Shown one piece after another: positions 26,726-36,381 of a stretch of 64,000 nucleotides of DNA; position 1 is the stretch's first letter, and every line of letters starts with the position of its first letter. The stretch is taken from NCBI GenBank assembly GCA_934140575.1, contig CAKPBJ010000003.1, positions 37,692 through 101,691 on the forward strand. Direction: 5' to 3'. This stretch comes from an uncultured Bacilli bacterium. Lineage in GTDB: Bacteria; Bacillota_I; Bacilli_A; RF39; UBA660. Under the pieces are notes generated by a model. It did no database searches. It was not told the DNA's origin and saw only the letters and a program-made list of their open reading frames with translations. The position numbers were made by a program, and so were the translations under genes.

Positions 26726-27892
26726 TTAATCTAATTCATCAAGAATACTTTCTCCAATTTCTGGTTTTGTTAAATCAAAATTATCAGCAATTGTCGCACC
26801 AATATTTGCTAAAGTACTAAACTGAGGTAATCTCTTTGGATTCTTAAAATTTCTACTATAAATAATGACTGGTAAATTTTCTCTTGTATGACCATTCCCT
26901 ACAAATGTAGGATCATTACCATGATCTGCAGTTACAATTAACAAATCATCAAGATCTAATTTATTAATAATCATTGGAATATCTACATCCAATTCCTCAA
27001 TTGCACGTCCATATCCTTCTACATCTCTTGTATGCCCATATAACGCATCAAAATCACATAAATTAACCATACATAAACCAGTAAAATTCTTATCTATTAT
27101 ATCAGTCAATTTATTAATAGCCTCCGTATTATTAGTGGCTTTAATTTGTTTATTAATACCTACACCATCAAATATATCATTGATTTTACCAATACCAATT
27201 ACATTATAATTATTCTCAACTAATTCATCTAAAATTGTTTTCTTAGGAGGTTTAACAGCATAATCCCTTCTACTAGAATTAATTAATTTATAATGTCCTG
27301 GTGTACCAGTAAATGGTCTAGCAATTACTCTTGCAATTCTCCAATCTTCCTTTAAAGTTAATGCTCTAACTCTCTCACAATACTCATATAAAGTAGAAAT
27401 AGGAATTGAATCTTCATGAGCTGCAATTTGTAAATCAGAATCAGCAGAAGTATATACTATCAAAGAACCATAATTATATTGTCTCTCTCCAAGCTCATTA
27501 ATAATAGAATTATCATGACTACATTTATTACCAATAACACTTCTACCAGTAATTTCCTCAATACCATTTAAAATATCGTATAAAAAGCCTTGATTAAATG
27601 TCTTAAATGGAATATCATTCTTTAAACCAATTATCTCATAATGACCATTTAAAGTATCTTTACCAGCATTTATTGGCTTCGCAATTGTATAATATGCCTC
27701 AGTATCAGGATTATCAGACATATTAAGAGTATTTAAAAAACCAATTTTCTTTAAATTTGGTATAAATAAATCACATTTTTCATTAACATGACCCAATGTA
27801 TTAGCCCCAACATCACCATAATTAATAGCGTCCGTTGTTTCCCCTACTCCTAAGGAATCTAAAACCATTAAAAATATTCTTTTAAATTTCAT
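26726..27892 (-). CDS. deoB: Phosphopentomutase
   Basis: Interconverts ribose- and deoxyribose-1-phosphate and -5-phosphate in nucleoside salvage. Alkaline phosphatase superfamily: VLDSLGVGETTDAINYGDVGANTLGH at the N-terminus with the metal Asp12 and the catalytic Thr, VTADHGNDPTF with the metal Asp/His and GHTRENLPVI. 388 residues is normal. It lies six bases after xerD in the same direction, the order known from Bacillus. Confidence 0.95.
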   Translation of the reverse strand: MKFKRIFLMVLDSLGVGETTDAINYGDVGANTLGHVNEKCDLFIPNLKKIGFLNTLNMSDNPDTEAYYTIAKPINAGKDTLNGHYEIIGLKNDIPFKTFNQGFLYDILNGIEEITGRSVIGNKCSHDNSIINELGERQYNYGSLIVYTSADSDLQIAAHEDSIPISTLYEYCERVRALTLKEDWRIARVIARPFTGTPGHYKLINSSRRDYAVKPPKKTILDELVENNYNVIGIGKINDIFDGVGINKQIKATNNTEAINKLTDIIDKNFTGLCMVNLCDFDALYGHTRDVEGYGRAIEELDVDIPMIINKLDLDDLLIVTADHGNDPTFVGNGHTRENLPVIIYSRNFKNPKRLPQFSTLANIGATIADNFDLTKPEIGESILDELD

Positions 27893-27898
27893 TTATTA

Positions 27899-28795
27899 TT
27901 ACTCTCCTTGTTTATGACTTCTAGGATGATACTTATCATAATCATCCAATACCTTTTCATCACTAATTCTTGTATAAATTTTAGTAGTAGAAATATCCGC
28001 ATGTCCCAACATTTCTTGAATACTTCTTAAATCAGCTCCTCGATTAATCAAATGAGTCGCAAAAGAATGCCTTAAAGTATGAGGAGAAACAGATTCATTT
28101 AAACCTTTTTCCTTAAGAATTACCTTCAAATTCTTAAAAAATCCTTGTCTAGTCATACCATTACCATGATTATTTAAAAATAGCTTAGCACAACTCTTTT
28201 TCTTAAGTAATTTTTCTCTCACCTTTAAATATTCCATTAAATAATATATTGAATATTCTCCAATAGGAATTTCTCTTTCTTTATTACCCTTACCAACTAT
28301 TCTAATTAAACAATTAGTCATATCTATATCATTGATTTCTAAAGCTACCAACTCACTCACTCTTAAGCCACACCCATACATTAATTCTAACATAGCTTTA
28401 TTACGATAGTCAAATGGCGTCTTAAGTTCAATATCAAGTAGCTTATCAACATCAGTAACACTTAATGTTTTAGGAAGAGCTTTCTTAAGCTTAGGTCTTT
28501 CAATAAACTCTGCCTCATTACCCCTAACAATATTCTCCTTTAATAAGTAAGAATGAAAATTCTTAATAACAGTCAAATTATGAGCAATAGTAGAAGTTTC
28601 TTCACTACTTCTAGCCTTTAAAAACTCCTTTATATGAGAACTCTTAATTAAACAAACATCATCTATACCTTTACCTTTTAAAAAATCACTATATACTAAT
28701 AAATCATTCTGATAAGATTCTCTAGTCTTATCAGATAATCCTTTTTCAAATATACAATAATTTAAAAAATCATCAATCGCATTACTTATCTTCAT
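27899..28795 (-). CDS. xerD: Tyrosine recombinase XerD-like
   Basis: 298 residues. N-terminal core-binding domain (IDDFLNYCIFEKGLSDKTRESYQNDLLVYSDFL), then the catalytic domain with GCGLRVSELVAL (Arg), a Lys in VGKGNKEREIP, HTLRHSFATHL (His and Arg), LGHADISTTKIYT (His and Tyr). It resolves chromosome dimers at dif with XerC. Length, intactness and pairing with deoB point to the housekeeping gene and not a phage integrase. Confidence 0.93.
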   Translation of the reverse strand: MKISNAIDDFLNYCIFEKGLSDKTRESYQNDLLVYSDFLKGKGIDDVCLIKSSHIKEFLKARSSEETSTIAHNLTVIKNFHSYLLKENIVRGNEAEFIERPKLKKALPKTLSVTDVDKLLDIELKTPFDYRNKAMLELMYGCGLRVSELVALEINDIDMTNCLIRIVGKGNKEREIPIGEYSIYYLMEYLKVREKLLKKKSCAKLFLNNHGNGMTRQGFFKNLKVILKEKGLNESVSPHTLRHSFATHLINRGADLRSIQEMLGHADISTTKIYTRISDEKVLDDYDKYHPRSHKQGE

Positions 28796-28879
28796 AATAT
28801 ACCTCTAAAACAATTATAACACCTTTTTAAATGCTTTAAAAATATAATGTTTTTTGATATTATATAAATGGTGATTTAA

Positions 28880-30100
28880 ATGGAAAAACTTCTTGCGTTA
28901 AAACTCGCACCAAAAAGTTTAAATGATGTTATCGGTCAAAAGCACTTAATAGGTCCTGGAAAGATTCTAACAAACTTAGTAAAAAATAAAAAAATATTTT
29001 CAATGATTTTATATGGAAAACCAGGTATTGGAAAAACCTCCATCGCAAATGCAATGGTTAATGACTTAGGAGTAAGATATAGATTTTTAAATGCAACAAT
29101 TAATACAAAAAAAGATTTAGATATCGTAATAGAAGAAGCTAAAATGTATGATGGAATTGTCCTTATAATGGATGAAATTCACAGATTAAATAAAGATAAA
29201 CAAGATATCCTTCTTCCACAACTAGAATCAGGCTTAATCACATTAATAGGAATGACTACATCTAACCCCTATCACGCTATAAACCCAGCTATTAGAAGTA
29301 GATGCCAACTATTTGAACTACAGGAACTAACATTTGAAGATATAAAAGAAGGCCTAAATAAAGCTATAAAAAGCCCATATTTAGAAAATATTAAAATAGA
29401 TGAAGAAAGTATCAATCTAATCGCAAAACTCTCTGGAAACGACCTAAGATACGCTTATAACTTATTAGAGATAGCTTACTACTCAACAGACGATAAAACA
29501 ATCACAACAGATAAAATTAAATTAATAAATAATAAACCCGTATTTTTCTCTGACAAAGACGGAGATGGTCACTATGATGTCTTGTCTGGATTACAAAAAT
29601 CAATTCGAGGAAGTGACGTAGATGCAGCACTTCATTATGCCGCAAGACTAGTTTATGAAGAAGACCTAGATTCTTTATTTAGAAGATTATCAGTAATTGC
29701 CTATGAAGATATTGGTTTAGCTAACCCAGAAATAGGTCCAAGATTAGAAGCAGCAATTAACGCATCTCTTCGCGTAGGATTACCAGAAGGAAGAATCCCA
29801 ATAGGAACAATAATAGTTGAAATGGCACTATCTCCAAAAAGTAACACAGGACATACATCATTTGATGCAGCATTAAAAGATATAGAAGAAGGAAATGTTG
29901 GAACTATTCCAAATCATATAAAAACAGACTCTACAACATATAAATACCCACATGACTATAAAGGAGCCTATGTCGTACAACAATACCTACCAGACAAAAT
30001 TAAAAATAAAAAATACTATATACCTAAAGATATTGGATACGAAAAAAATATAAAAGCAATCTATGAAAGATTAGAAAATATAAAAAAGAAAGGAAGCTAA
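28880..30100 (+). CDS. rarA: Replication-associated recombination ATPase RarA/MgsA
   Basis: 406 residues. AAA+ module with Walker A GKPGIGKTS (residues 46-54), Walker B VLIMDEIHRLN, sensor 1 GMTTSNPYHAINPA and an arginine finger AIRSRCQLF; the C-terminal RarA domain (YEDIGLANPEIGPRLEAA, SFDAALKDIEEG, YPHDYKGAYVVQQYLPD) is complete. It acts at stalled replication forks. Start follows GGTGATTTAA, divergent from xerD. Confidence 0.95.
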   Translation: MEKLLALKLAPKSLNDVIGQKHLIGPGKILTNLVKNKKIFSMILYGKPGIGKTSIANAMVNDLGVRYRFLNATINTKKDLDIVIEEAKMYDGIVLIMDEIHRLNKDKQDILLPQLESGLITLIGMTTSNPYHAINPAIRSRCQLFELQELTFEDIKEGLNKAIKSPYLENIKIDEESINLIAKLSGNDLRYAYNLLEIAYYSTDDKTITTDKIKLINNKPVFFSDKDGDGHYDVLSGLQKSIRGSDVDAALHYAARLVYEEDLDSLFRRLSVIAYEDIGLANPEIGPRLEAAINASLRVGLPEGRIPIGTIIVEMALSPKSNTGHTSFDAALKDIEEGNVGTIPNHIKTDSTTYKYPHDYKGAYVVQQYLPDKIKNKKYYIPKDIGYEKNIKAIYERLENIKKKGS

Positions 30101-30118
30101 TAATTAGCCTCCTTTTTC
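30091..30118. terminator. Terminator between rarA and holA
   Basis: AGGAAGCTAA (30091-30100) pairs with TTAGCCTCCT (30104-30113), one mismatch, with T run; includes the rarA stop. Confidence 0.7.
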
Positions 30119-31050
30119 TATAAATTTATAATAAACATCTGAATTAAATGTTTAGGATCAATATCAGTAGTTTTCATCTTTAAATCAATATCAGATAAAG
30201 TAATAATAAGCTTATTTAATTCATCCCTAGAATAAAGTCTAGTAAGTTCTCTAGTCTTTTTAATCCTAAATTCTTTCTCACCTAAAGTACTAGCAATCTC
30301 TCTATCAGACATATTTCTCTCTTCCAATATTTTAACTTGATATATAATTCTTAATTGACTAGCAAGAAGACCAACAATCGCTATAGAATCATTATTCTTC
30401 TCAAGTAAAGAATTAAATAGATTCAAAGCCTCCTTCTTATTCTTCTCAGCTAAAGCCCTTGAAAATTGAAAAGTAGTCTCCTTAGTATCTCCTTGCTTCC
30501 TAACAACTAATTCGCGAACGTCTTGACTAGTTATCTTTTTTTCATCAATTCTATATTCTTTTAATTTCTCACATTCATTATATATTTTAGTAATATCTTC
30601 TAAACAATACTCATCAAGTAAATTAATAGTATCTTGACTTATATCATATCCTTTTAATTGCCCCTTAATAAATGACTTAGTATTTAAAGAAGACTCAATA
30701 TAATTACATTTCTTTTTTAACTCCTTAGAAAGCTTAGTCTTATTATCTAATTTTTTAACCTCTATAATTAATAAATTATCTGAAGAAGAATTTTCTAAAT
30801 ATTTAAATAAATGATCTAAATCTTTCTTATTATCATCATATTTTAATATATCAATATTTTTAATAATTACTACTTTTTTACTAGATAAAAAACCATATGT
30901 ATCTAAATCCTCTAATGCTTTCTCAAGAGGTACCTCTTCAATATCATATATACTTACTTGTGAACCTTCAAAATTATTTTTCTTTATTAGATTTTTTGTC
31001 TCATTCTTTATTACAATAGGATCCGTATTTTCTAATAAATAATTATTCAT
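30118..31050 (-). CDS. holA: DNA polymerase III delta subunit
   Basis: 310 residues of the HolA/YqeN type: NNYLLENTDPIVIKNETKNLI, ALEDLDTYGFLSSKKVVIIKN, LLIIEVKKLDNKTKLSKEL, LNLFNSLLEKNNDSIAIVGLLASQLRIIYQVK, and a final KTTDIDPKHLIQMFIINL. It is part of the clamp loader that opens the sliding clamp. It overlaps alaS by eight bases, so the two are translationally coupled in the T-box operon. Ends in TAG. Confidence 0.93.
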   Translation of the reverse strand: MNNYLLENTDPIVIKNETKNLIKKNNFEGSQVSIYDIEEVPLEKALEDLDTYGFLSSKKVVIIKNIDILKYDDNKKDLDHLFKYLENSSSDNLLIIEVKKLDNKTKLSKELKKKCNYIESSLNTKSFIKGQLKGYDISQDTINLLDEYCLEDITKIYNECEKLKEYRIDEKKITSQDVRELVVRKQGDTKETTFQFSRALAEKNKKEALNLFNSLLEKNNDSIAIVGLLASQLRIIYQVKILEERNMSDREIASTLGEKEFRIKKTRELTRLYSRDELNKLIITLSDIDLKMKTTDIDPKHLIQMFIINL

Positions 31051-33736
31051 AATCTTTAATTACCTTTTCAATATGTTTAATGATATCATCTATTGCATCA
31101 AGATTTTTTCCTCCACCTTGAGCAAATTTAGGAGAACCTCCACCATTACCATTAGAAGAAATAGAAGCATCCTTAACAATCAATCCAGCATTTACAAAAC
31201 AAGATGACTTCGCAATAAAATTAACACTATTATCATCCTTAATATTAATGAAGAATATAAAAGCATTTCCCATTTCATTCATTAATTCATCAGCAATAGA
31301 CTTTAATAAATTAGTATCTTTATTATCTAATTTCATAATAAGAGTATTTACTCCATTAATACTTTTTATATGTTCTCTATAAATATCTAGATTTTGTAAA
31401 GTTTGTTTTTCTTTAATTTCATAATATTTCTTTTCCAAGTCTTTAACTTCTTGATGAACATATTGAAGTTCATTTCTATTAAATATAATATCTTTATAAG
31501 ACTCAGGTTGATCATTATTAATATCAACATCAAATTCAAGCTTAATTCCACTCATACGAGCCTCTTCTAATATTTCACGAGCCTTTATAAGTAACTTAAC
31601 CTTTTCGTCTGTATAAGGCTTAATAGTATCATAAATAATATCTTCTATTTTATCTCCAGTAACACCTTCTATTCTATAGACATTACTACCCTTAGACTCA
31701 CAAGAATAAATTGCAAACTTACCAATCTCACTAGTATTAGAAACGTGAGTACCACCACATAACTCAATAGACTTACCAATCTTAACAACACGTACACTTC
31801 CACCATATTTTTCATCAAATAAAGCCATAGCACCTAGTTTCTTAGCCTTATCAAGAGGCATAATCTCAGTAGAAACAATAATATTTTCAGAAATCATATC
31901 ATTAACAAACTTCTCAACCTCTAATAACTTATCATCAGTCATTTTTCCAGAATAAGTAAAATCAAATCTTAATCTTTCATCATCAACATAACTACCTGCT
32001 TGTTTAATCTTATTAGAAACAACTTGCTGTAAAGCATATTGAAGAATATGAACACTTGAATGATTATGCTCAATTCTCTTACGTCTATCCCTATCAACTA
32101 CTAATTCAACCTCATCGCCAACACTAATATAACCATCAAGTAACCTAACTTTATGAATATGTTGACCATTAGGTCCTTTAAATACATCAACAACACGAGC
32201 CTTAAAATTCTTACCAAGAATCATTCCAGTATCAGCAACCTGACCACCACTCTCAGCATAAAAACAAGTTCTGCCAACAGCTATATAAGTATCATGATCA
32301 ATAGAAGAAACCATCTCATCCTTAGAAAAAATACCAATAACACTACTTCTTTGACGATATATTCCATACACAAACTCAGAATTTTCCTTAAAATCTAATA
32401 AAACCTTCTTCTGACTAGCCATATTAGACTTATTCTTAGCATTTTTCTTAGCTAAATCCTTTTGAGCTTGCATATATTTATCAAATTCTTCCTTAGATAC
32501 CTTATATCCCAACTCAGATAAATATTCCTCAGTAAGCTCAAATGGAAAACCATAAGTATCATATAATTTAAAAGCATCTTCTCCACTTATATAACCATTA
32601 GTAGACTCTGAAACAAGTTCTTTTAATCTTCTTTCTCCAGATTCAAGTGTTTTTAAAAATAATTTTTCTTCTTCTAATATTAAAGTTTCAACCTCTGCTT
32701 GTTTACCTTGTAAATATGGATATGCCTCTTTCATAACATCAATAACATCACTTACAATCTTATACATAAAAGGACATTCTATACCTAATTCTTTTCCAAA
32801 TCTAACGCTTCTTCTAAGTAATCTTCTAAGTACGTATCCACGTCCTACATTTTCAAAGCAAGCTCCATCTGATAATGCAAATGTAATAGCACGAATATGA
32901 TCTGCAATAACCTTAAATCCTTTTTGTCCAACATAATCAAAACTAGATAATTCTTCAATATGTTTCATTATTGGTACAAATAAGTCAGTTTCAAAATTAG
33001 AATCAACATTTTGAAATAGACAACACCATCTCTCAAGTCCTGCACCAGTATCTATATTCTTACTAGGTAATTCTTTATAATCATGTCTTTCAACACCAGG
33101 TTTTGAATTAAATTGAGAAAATACATTATTCCATATTTCAACATAACGTTCTTGTTCTTCATCAATTTTAAATAATTCAAGAGCATTACCGTTAGGATCA
33201 TATTTTTCTCCTCTATCAAAGAATATTTCAGAATCAGGTCCACAAGGTCCTTCTCCAATTTCCCAGAAATTTCCCTCTAATGGAATAATATGATCACAAT
33301 CAAGTCCAACTTCAATCCATTTATTCTTAGCAGCTTCATCCTCAGTATAAACAGTTACATATAATAAGCTCTTATCAATATCAAAATATTCTTTAGAAGT
33401 CAATAATTCATAAGCAAATTCAATAGCTTCTTCTTTAAAATAATCCCCAACACTAAAGTTACCCATCATTTCAAAAAAAGTTTGATGTCTTTTAGTAACT
33501 CCAACATTTTCAATATCATTAGTTCTAATACATTTTTGAATATTTACAATTCTTCTAGACTCAGGTACTTCAGACCCGTCAAAATATTTCTTTAAAGGTG
33601 TAACACCTGCATTAATCCATAACAAACTATCATCATTTATTGGAATAAGTGAAGCACTTTCAAACCTTTTATGTTTCTTACCTTCAAAAAATTTAAACCA
33701 TGTTTCTCTTATTTCATTATGTGTCATATACTTCAT
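31043..33736 (-). CDS. alaS: Alanyl-tRNA synthetase
   Basis: 897 residues, normal for the bacterial enzyme. Class II core starts HNEIRETWFKFFEGKKHKRFESASLIP; motif 2 region TNDIENVGVTKRHQTFFEMMGNFSVGDYF; the editing domain has zinc ligands in HNHSSVHIL and CGGTHVSN; the C-Ala domain ends GGGSPKFAQGGG. ATG at 33736 follows TAGGAGATTAATTGT. It is the third gene behind the Ala T-box and is expected to be induced when tRNA-Ala is uncharged. Confidence 0.97.
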   Translation of the reverse strand: MKYMTHNEIRETWFKFFEGKKHKRFESASLIPINDDSLLWINAGVTPLKKYFDGSEVPESRRIVNIQKCIRTNDIENVGVTKRHQTFFEMMGNFSVGDYFKEEAIEFAYELLTSKEYFDIDKSLLYVTVYTEDEAAKNKWIEVGLDCDHIIPLEGNFWEIGEGPCGPDSEIFFDRGEKYDPNGNALELFKIDEEQERYVEIWNNVFSQFNSKPGVERHDYKELPSKNIDTGAGLERWCCLFQNVDSNFETDLFVPIMKHIEELSSFDYVGQKGFKVIADHIRAITFALSDGACFENVGRGYVLRRLLRRSVRFGKELGIECPFMYKIVSDVIDVMKEAYPYLQGKQAEVETLILEEEKLFLKTLESGERRLKELVSESTNGYISGEDAFKLYDTYGFPFELTEEYLSELGYKVSKEEFDKYMQAQKDLAKKNAKNKSNMASQKKVLLDFKENSEFVYGIYRQRSSVIGIFSKDEMVSSIDHDTYIAVGRTCFYAESGGQVADTGMILGKNFKARVVDVFKGPNGQHIHKVRLLDGYISVGDEVELVVDRDRRKRIEHNHSSVHILQYALQQVVSNKIKQAGSYVDDERLRFDFTYSGKMTDDKLLEVEKFVNDMISENIIVSTEIMPLDKAKKLGAMALFDEKYGGSVRVVKIGKSIELCGGTHVSNTSEIGKFAIYSCESKGSNVYRIEGVTGDKIEDIIYDTIKPYTDEKVKLLIKAREILEEARMSGIKLEFDVDINNDQPESYKDIIFNRNELQYVHQEVKDLEKKYYEIKEKQTLQNLDIYREHIKSINGVNTLIMKLDNKDTNLLKSIADELMNEMGNAFIFFINIKDDNSVNFIAKSSCFVNAGLIVKDASISSNGNGGGSPKFAQGGGKNLDAIDDIIKHIEKVIKDYE

Positions 33737-33740
33737 ACAA

Positions 33741-34292
33741 TTAATCTCCTATCTCTTCAAGTATTTCTTTTAAACGTTTAACTTCATCATCCATAGACCC
33801 ATTATTTAATATAAAATAATCAGCATAAGCTATAGGGCCACCCTTAGCTAAATTTTCTATCTCAGATAAATCTCTATAAATAATCGCATCTCTATCAAAT
33901 GCTCTATCAGGTCTTTGTGCAACACGCTCATATCTTAGCTTTTTATCAGTAACTACACAAATTAATATTAATTGAGGAAATTTCTCAATCAAATATTTAT
34001 ATTCATACCAAGAATATAATCCATCTAAAACAACATTACCATTCTTAATAGCCTCTAAAATATCAGGTTCTAAAAACTTAGCATAACACTCAGGACCATG
34101 CTCTTTTCTTAATTTCTCGCGAAACTCTTTTTCACTTTTACCATCAGCTGTTCTTTCAATTCCAGCTTCTTCCATAAGTTTATAAGTAATACCTCCAAAG
34201 TATAACTTCTTCCAATTAATACTTTCTAAATAATCAGTAATTACACTTTTACCAGTACCACTCATTCCAACAACCGCAACTAACTTATTCAT
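33741..34292 (-). CDS. P-loop kinase, dephospho-CoA-kinase-like
   Basis: 183 residues. Walker A GMSGTGKS at 9-16, DGLYSWYEYKYL, and RYERVAQRPDRAFDRDAIIYRDLSEIENLAKGGPIAYADYFILNN, the lid and late-domain pattern of CoaE-like and archaeal nucleotide kinases. The true substrate is unclear. The start overlaps the stop of the upstream kinase as ATGA, and alaS begins four bases after its end, so it lies in the T-box transcript. Confidence 0.8.
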   Translation of the reverse strand: MNKLVAVVGMSGTGKSVITDYLESINWKKLYFGGITYKLMEEAGIERTADGKSEKEFREKLRKEHGPECYAKFLEPDILEAIKNGNVVLDGLYSWYEYKYLIEKFPQLILICVVTDKKLRYERVAQRPDRAFDRDAIIYRDLSEIENLAKGGPIAYADYFILNNGSMDDEVKRLKEILEEIGD

Positions 34293-34840
34293 ATAATACC
34301 TCCACTATTCTCTTCATTTCTAACTATTTCTAATGCACTTCTTTTTAAATCATCAAAACTATTATTTTCTATTATATAATCAAAATCATTATAATCTTTA
34401 ATCTCTCTCTCAGTAATATGATTAGCTTCCTCATTAGTCAAAAAATCTTCATAATTTTTTCTCTCTAACTTTATAGTAACAACATCACTATAGTGACTCT
34501 TAATACTTTCAAACTCATGAATAAGTCTAGCATCAGTAATTATAAAAGTATCAAAGAAATTACTTAATATTTCTATATCTTCATATAATCTATTTAATAA
34601 AAAATCTTCTTTTCCCATTTTCTCTTTTATAATTTCAATACCCATCTTTTGTAGAAATTCACGAGGCTTATTATCATCATTACCATTCCATTCAAAATAA
34701 TTTCTAGCATAGCCATATAATGGTTCAGTAATATGCATAACACAAGGTTTATAACTATATTCTTTTAATTCTTCTCTTAAATATTCACCAAAAGTATTTT
34801 TACCACTCTTTGCTTTTCCACCAATTACAAATATTTTCAT
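34289..34840 (-). CDS. Deoxynucleoside monophosphate kinase-like protein
   Basis: The start is ATG at 34840, after AAGGAGAATAAGAGG; the frame is open further but without a site. 183 residues with P-loop GGKAKSGKNT (7-16), KPREFLQKMG, FIITDARLIHEFE and DVVTIKLER. This pattern is that of dNMP kinases of phage T4/AAA type. First gene after the Ala T-box. A kinase heading an alaS operon is unusual. Confidence 0.78.
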   Translation of the reverse strand: MKIFVIGGKAKSGKNTFGEYLREELKEYSYKPCVMHITEPLYGYARNYFEWNGNDDNKPREFLQKMGIEIIKEKMGKEDFLLNRLYEDIEILSNFFDTFIITDARLIHEFESIKSHYSDVVTIKLERKNYEDFLTNEEANHITEREIKDYNDFDYIIENNSFDDLKRSALEIVRNEENSGGII

Positions 34841-34861
34841 CCTCTTATTCTCCTTTTCAAA

Positions 34862-35040
34862 CAAATAAAAGACCACTATAGGAGGACAAAGTCCGGTACC
34901 ATCCTATATTGGTCTTAATTAAAATAACGGTACTACCGATAAAACTCAAAAAGTAGCTTCTAATAAGATTATTATTAACTTCCACCAACCGTTAACTCTC
35001 TAAAAATAATTACTTATTATACTCATCTTTCATCACAGTT
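34862..35040 (-). promoter_or_regulatory. Ala-specific T-box riboswitch leader
   Basis: On the minus strand, stem I carries AGAGAG and GGTTGGTGGAAG, then the specifier loop GAAGCTAC with codon GCT (Ala) at 34955-34957 followed by A. A small stem III (CGGTAGTACCG) follows, then the T-box proper AGGATGGTACCGGA (34892-34905), near the consensus AGGGTGGNACCGCG. A terminator stem pairs 34869-34883 with 34902-34916, with T-rich tail. Uncharged tRNA-Ala would stabilise the antiterminator and allow the dNMP kinase, CoaE-like, alaS and holA genes to be read. Confidence 0.92.
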
Positions 35041-35065
35041 TTATAAATATTTAACATATACATAT

Positions 35066-35093
35066 ATTCTATCATATTATTTATTTAATACAA
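35066..35093 (-). promoter_or_regulatory. Promoter of the T-box operon
   Basis: On the minus strand TTGTAT (35088-35093), 16 bases, TAGAAT (35066-35071). Confidence 0.6.
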
Positions 35094-35098
35094 TATAT

Positions 35099-36295
35099 TT
35101 ATGCATTTAATTTTTCTTTTTCTAAAGTTTTATCACTACTCTTATTATCTTCTCCATTAATCATATCAAAAAGTCCTAACTTTTCATTAATAAATAATAA
35201 TAATACTTTTATACAAGCAATTACAGGTGTCGCAATAACCATACCTAATATACCAAAGAAATGTTGGAATATTAATAAACCTAGCATAATAGTAACAGGA
35301 TGAAGCTGCATAGTATGTCCCATAATAAGTGGTTGATAGAAATTATTTTCTAATAATTGAACAACAACAATAGAAATAATAACACAAATTCCCGTTATTG
35401 GTGAAATAGTAAATCCAACAATTATTGCAGGTATTGCTCCAATATAAGGACCAAAGTATGGAATAACATCAGTAACCGCACAGAAAAGTGCAAATAGCAT
35501 TGGTGCTTCCATTCCCGCAAGAGTAAGTCCTATACTTTGAGTAATAAACACAAGTAACATTACTAATAAAACACCTTGTACATAACTTCTCAAAGAAGTA
35601 TTAATACGATGTGTTAATTCATTATAATCATTTCTCCATGACTTAGGTAAAAATTCACAAATATTTTCATTAAATTTATCGAAATCAAACAATAAGTAAA
35701 AACCAATCATTAATCCCAATGCAAAATTAACACCACAACTTATTAAAGACTTACCTATAGACAATAAATATTTTGGTAATTCAGAAACAATAGAAGTCCC
35801 ATAATTAGAAATAACCTCAGTAATTTGTTTCTTAAATTCTTTAACATTTATTAAATTATTTGAATCAAACTTACTAACTAAACCAGTAACAAAAGTAGTT
35901 AATTCATCAAATATAGTAGGTGCAGCTTTTATAAAATCTTTTATTTGTCCAATTAATGACGGAATAAATAAATAACAAATAAAAAATAAAACGCCAAACA
36001 AAATAAGATAAGATATTATACAACCAATTACTCTAGGAATCTTTTTTTCTTGTAATTTTCTAACAAAAGGATCAAATAACCAAGCAATAAGTATACCAAT
36101 AAAAATTGGAGATATTACAATTAAAAATTCCTTAATAAATACTAATATCTTCCACTCTTTTAACAAAAATGTTCCAAGAATAATAAGTGCAAGAATAGCC
36201 ATAAAATATCCAATATTGATAAGTTTTTTACCAGTTTTTAAAATAACATTTAAACTAGTAATATCTATTTCTTTATCTTTTGATTTTCTAAACAT
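35099..36295 (-). CDS. AI-2E family transporter
   Basis: 398 residues with about eight membrane helices in the family order: an early pair ILALIILGTFLL and FLIVISPIFIGILIAWLFDPFVRKLQ, then ISYLILFGVLFFICYLFIPSLI, a long cytoplasmic or amphipathic part, and the conserved C-terminal AVTDVIPYFGPYIGAIPAIIVGF with HTMQLHPVTIMLGLLIFQHFFGILGMVIATPVIAC. Members export diverse solutes; the AI-2 name comes from TqsA and does not prove a signal role. The C-terminal tail is charged. Promoter of the T-box operon starts right after its stop, with no terminator seen. Confidence 0.92.
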   Translation of the reverse strand: MFRKSKDKEIDITSLNVILKTGKKLINIGYFMAILALIILGTFLLKEWKILVFIKEFLIVISPIFIGILIAWLFDPFVRKLQEKKIPRVIGCIISYLILFGVLFFICYLFIPSLIGQIKDFIKAAPTIFDELTTFVTGLVSKFDSNNLINVKEFKKQITEVISNYGTSIVSELPKYLLSIGKSLISCGVNFALGLMIGFYLLFDFDKFNENICEFLPKSWRNDYNELTHRINTSLRSYVQGVLLVMLLVFITQSIGLTLAGMEAPMLFALFCAVTDVIPYFGPYIGAIPAIIVGFTISPITGICVIISIVVVQLLENNFYQPLIMGHTMQLHPVTIMLGLLIFQHFFGILGMVIATPVIACIKVLLLFINEKLGLFDMINGEDNKSSDKTLEKEKLNA

Positions 36296-36381
36296 TTAAT
36301 CAATCCTCCTTCAAATATTATAACATGTAAATTACTATTTTAATATAAAATATTTTAAGTTATAATTAAAGAGGTGATTTC

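Noticed and set aside
27899..28795. Phage or transposon integrase
   Set aside because: The tyrosine recombinase is next to deoB as in housekeeping loci, is full length and has no att-like repeats beside it.
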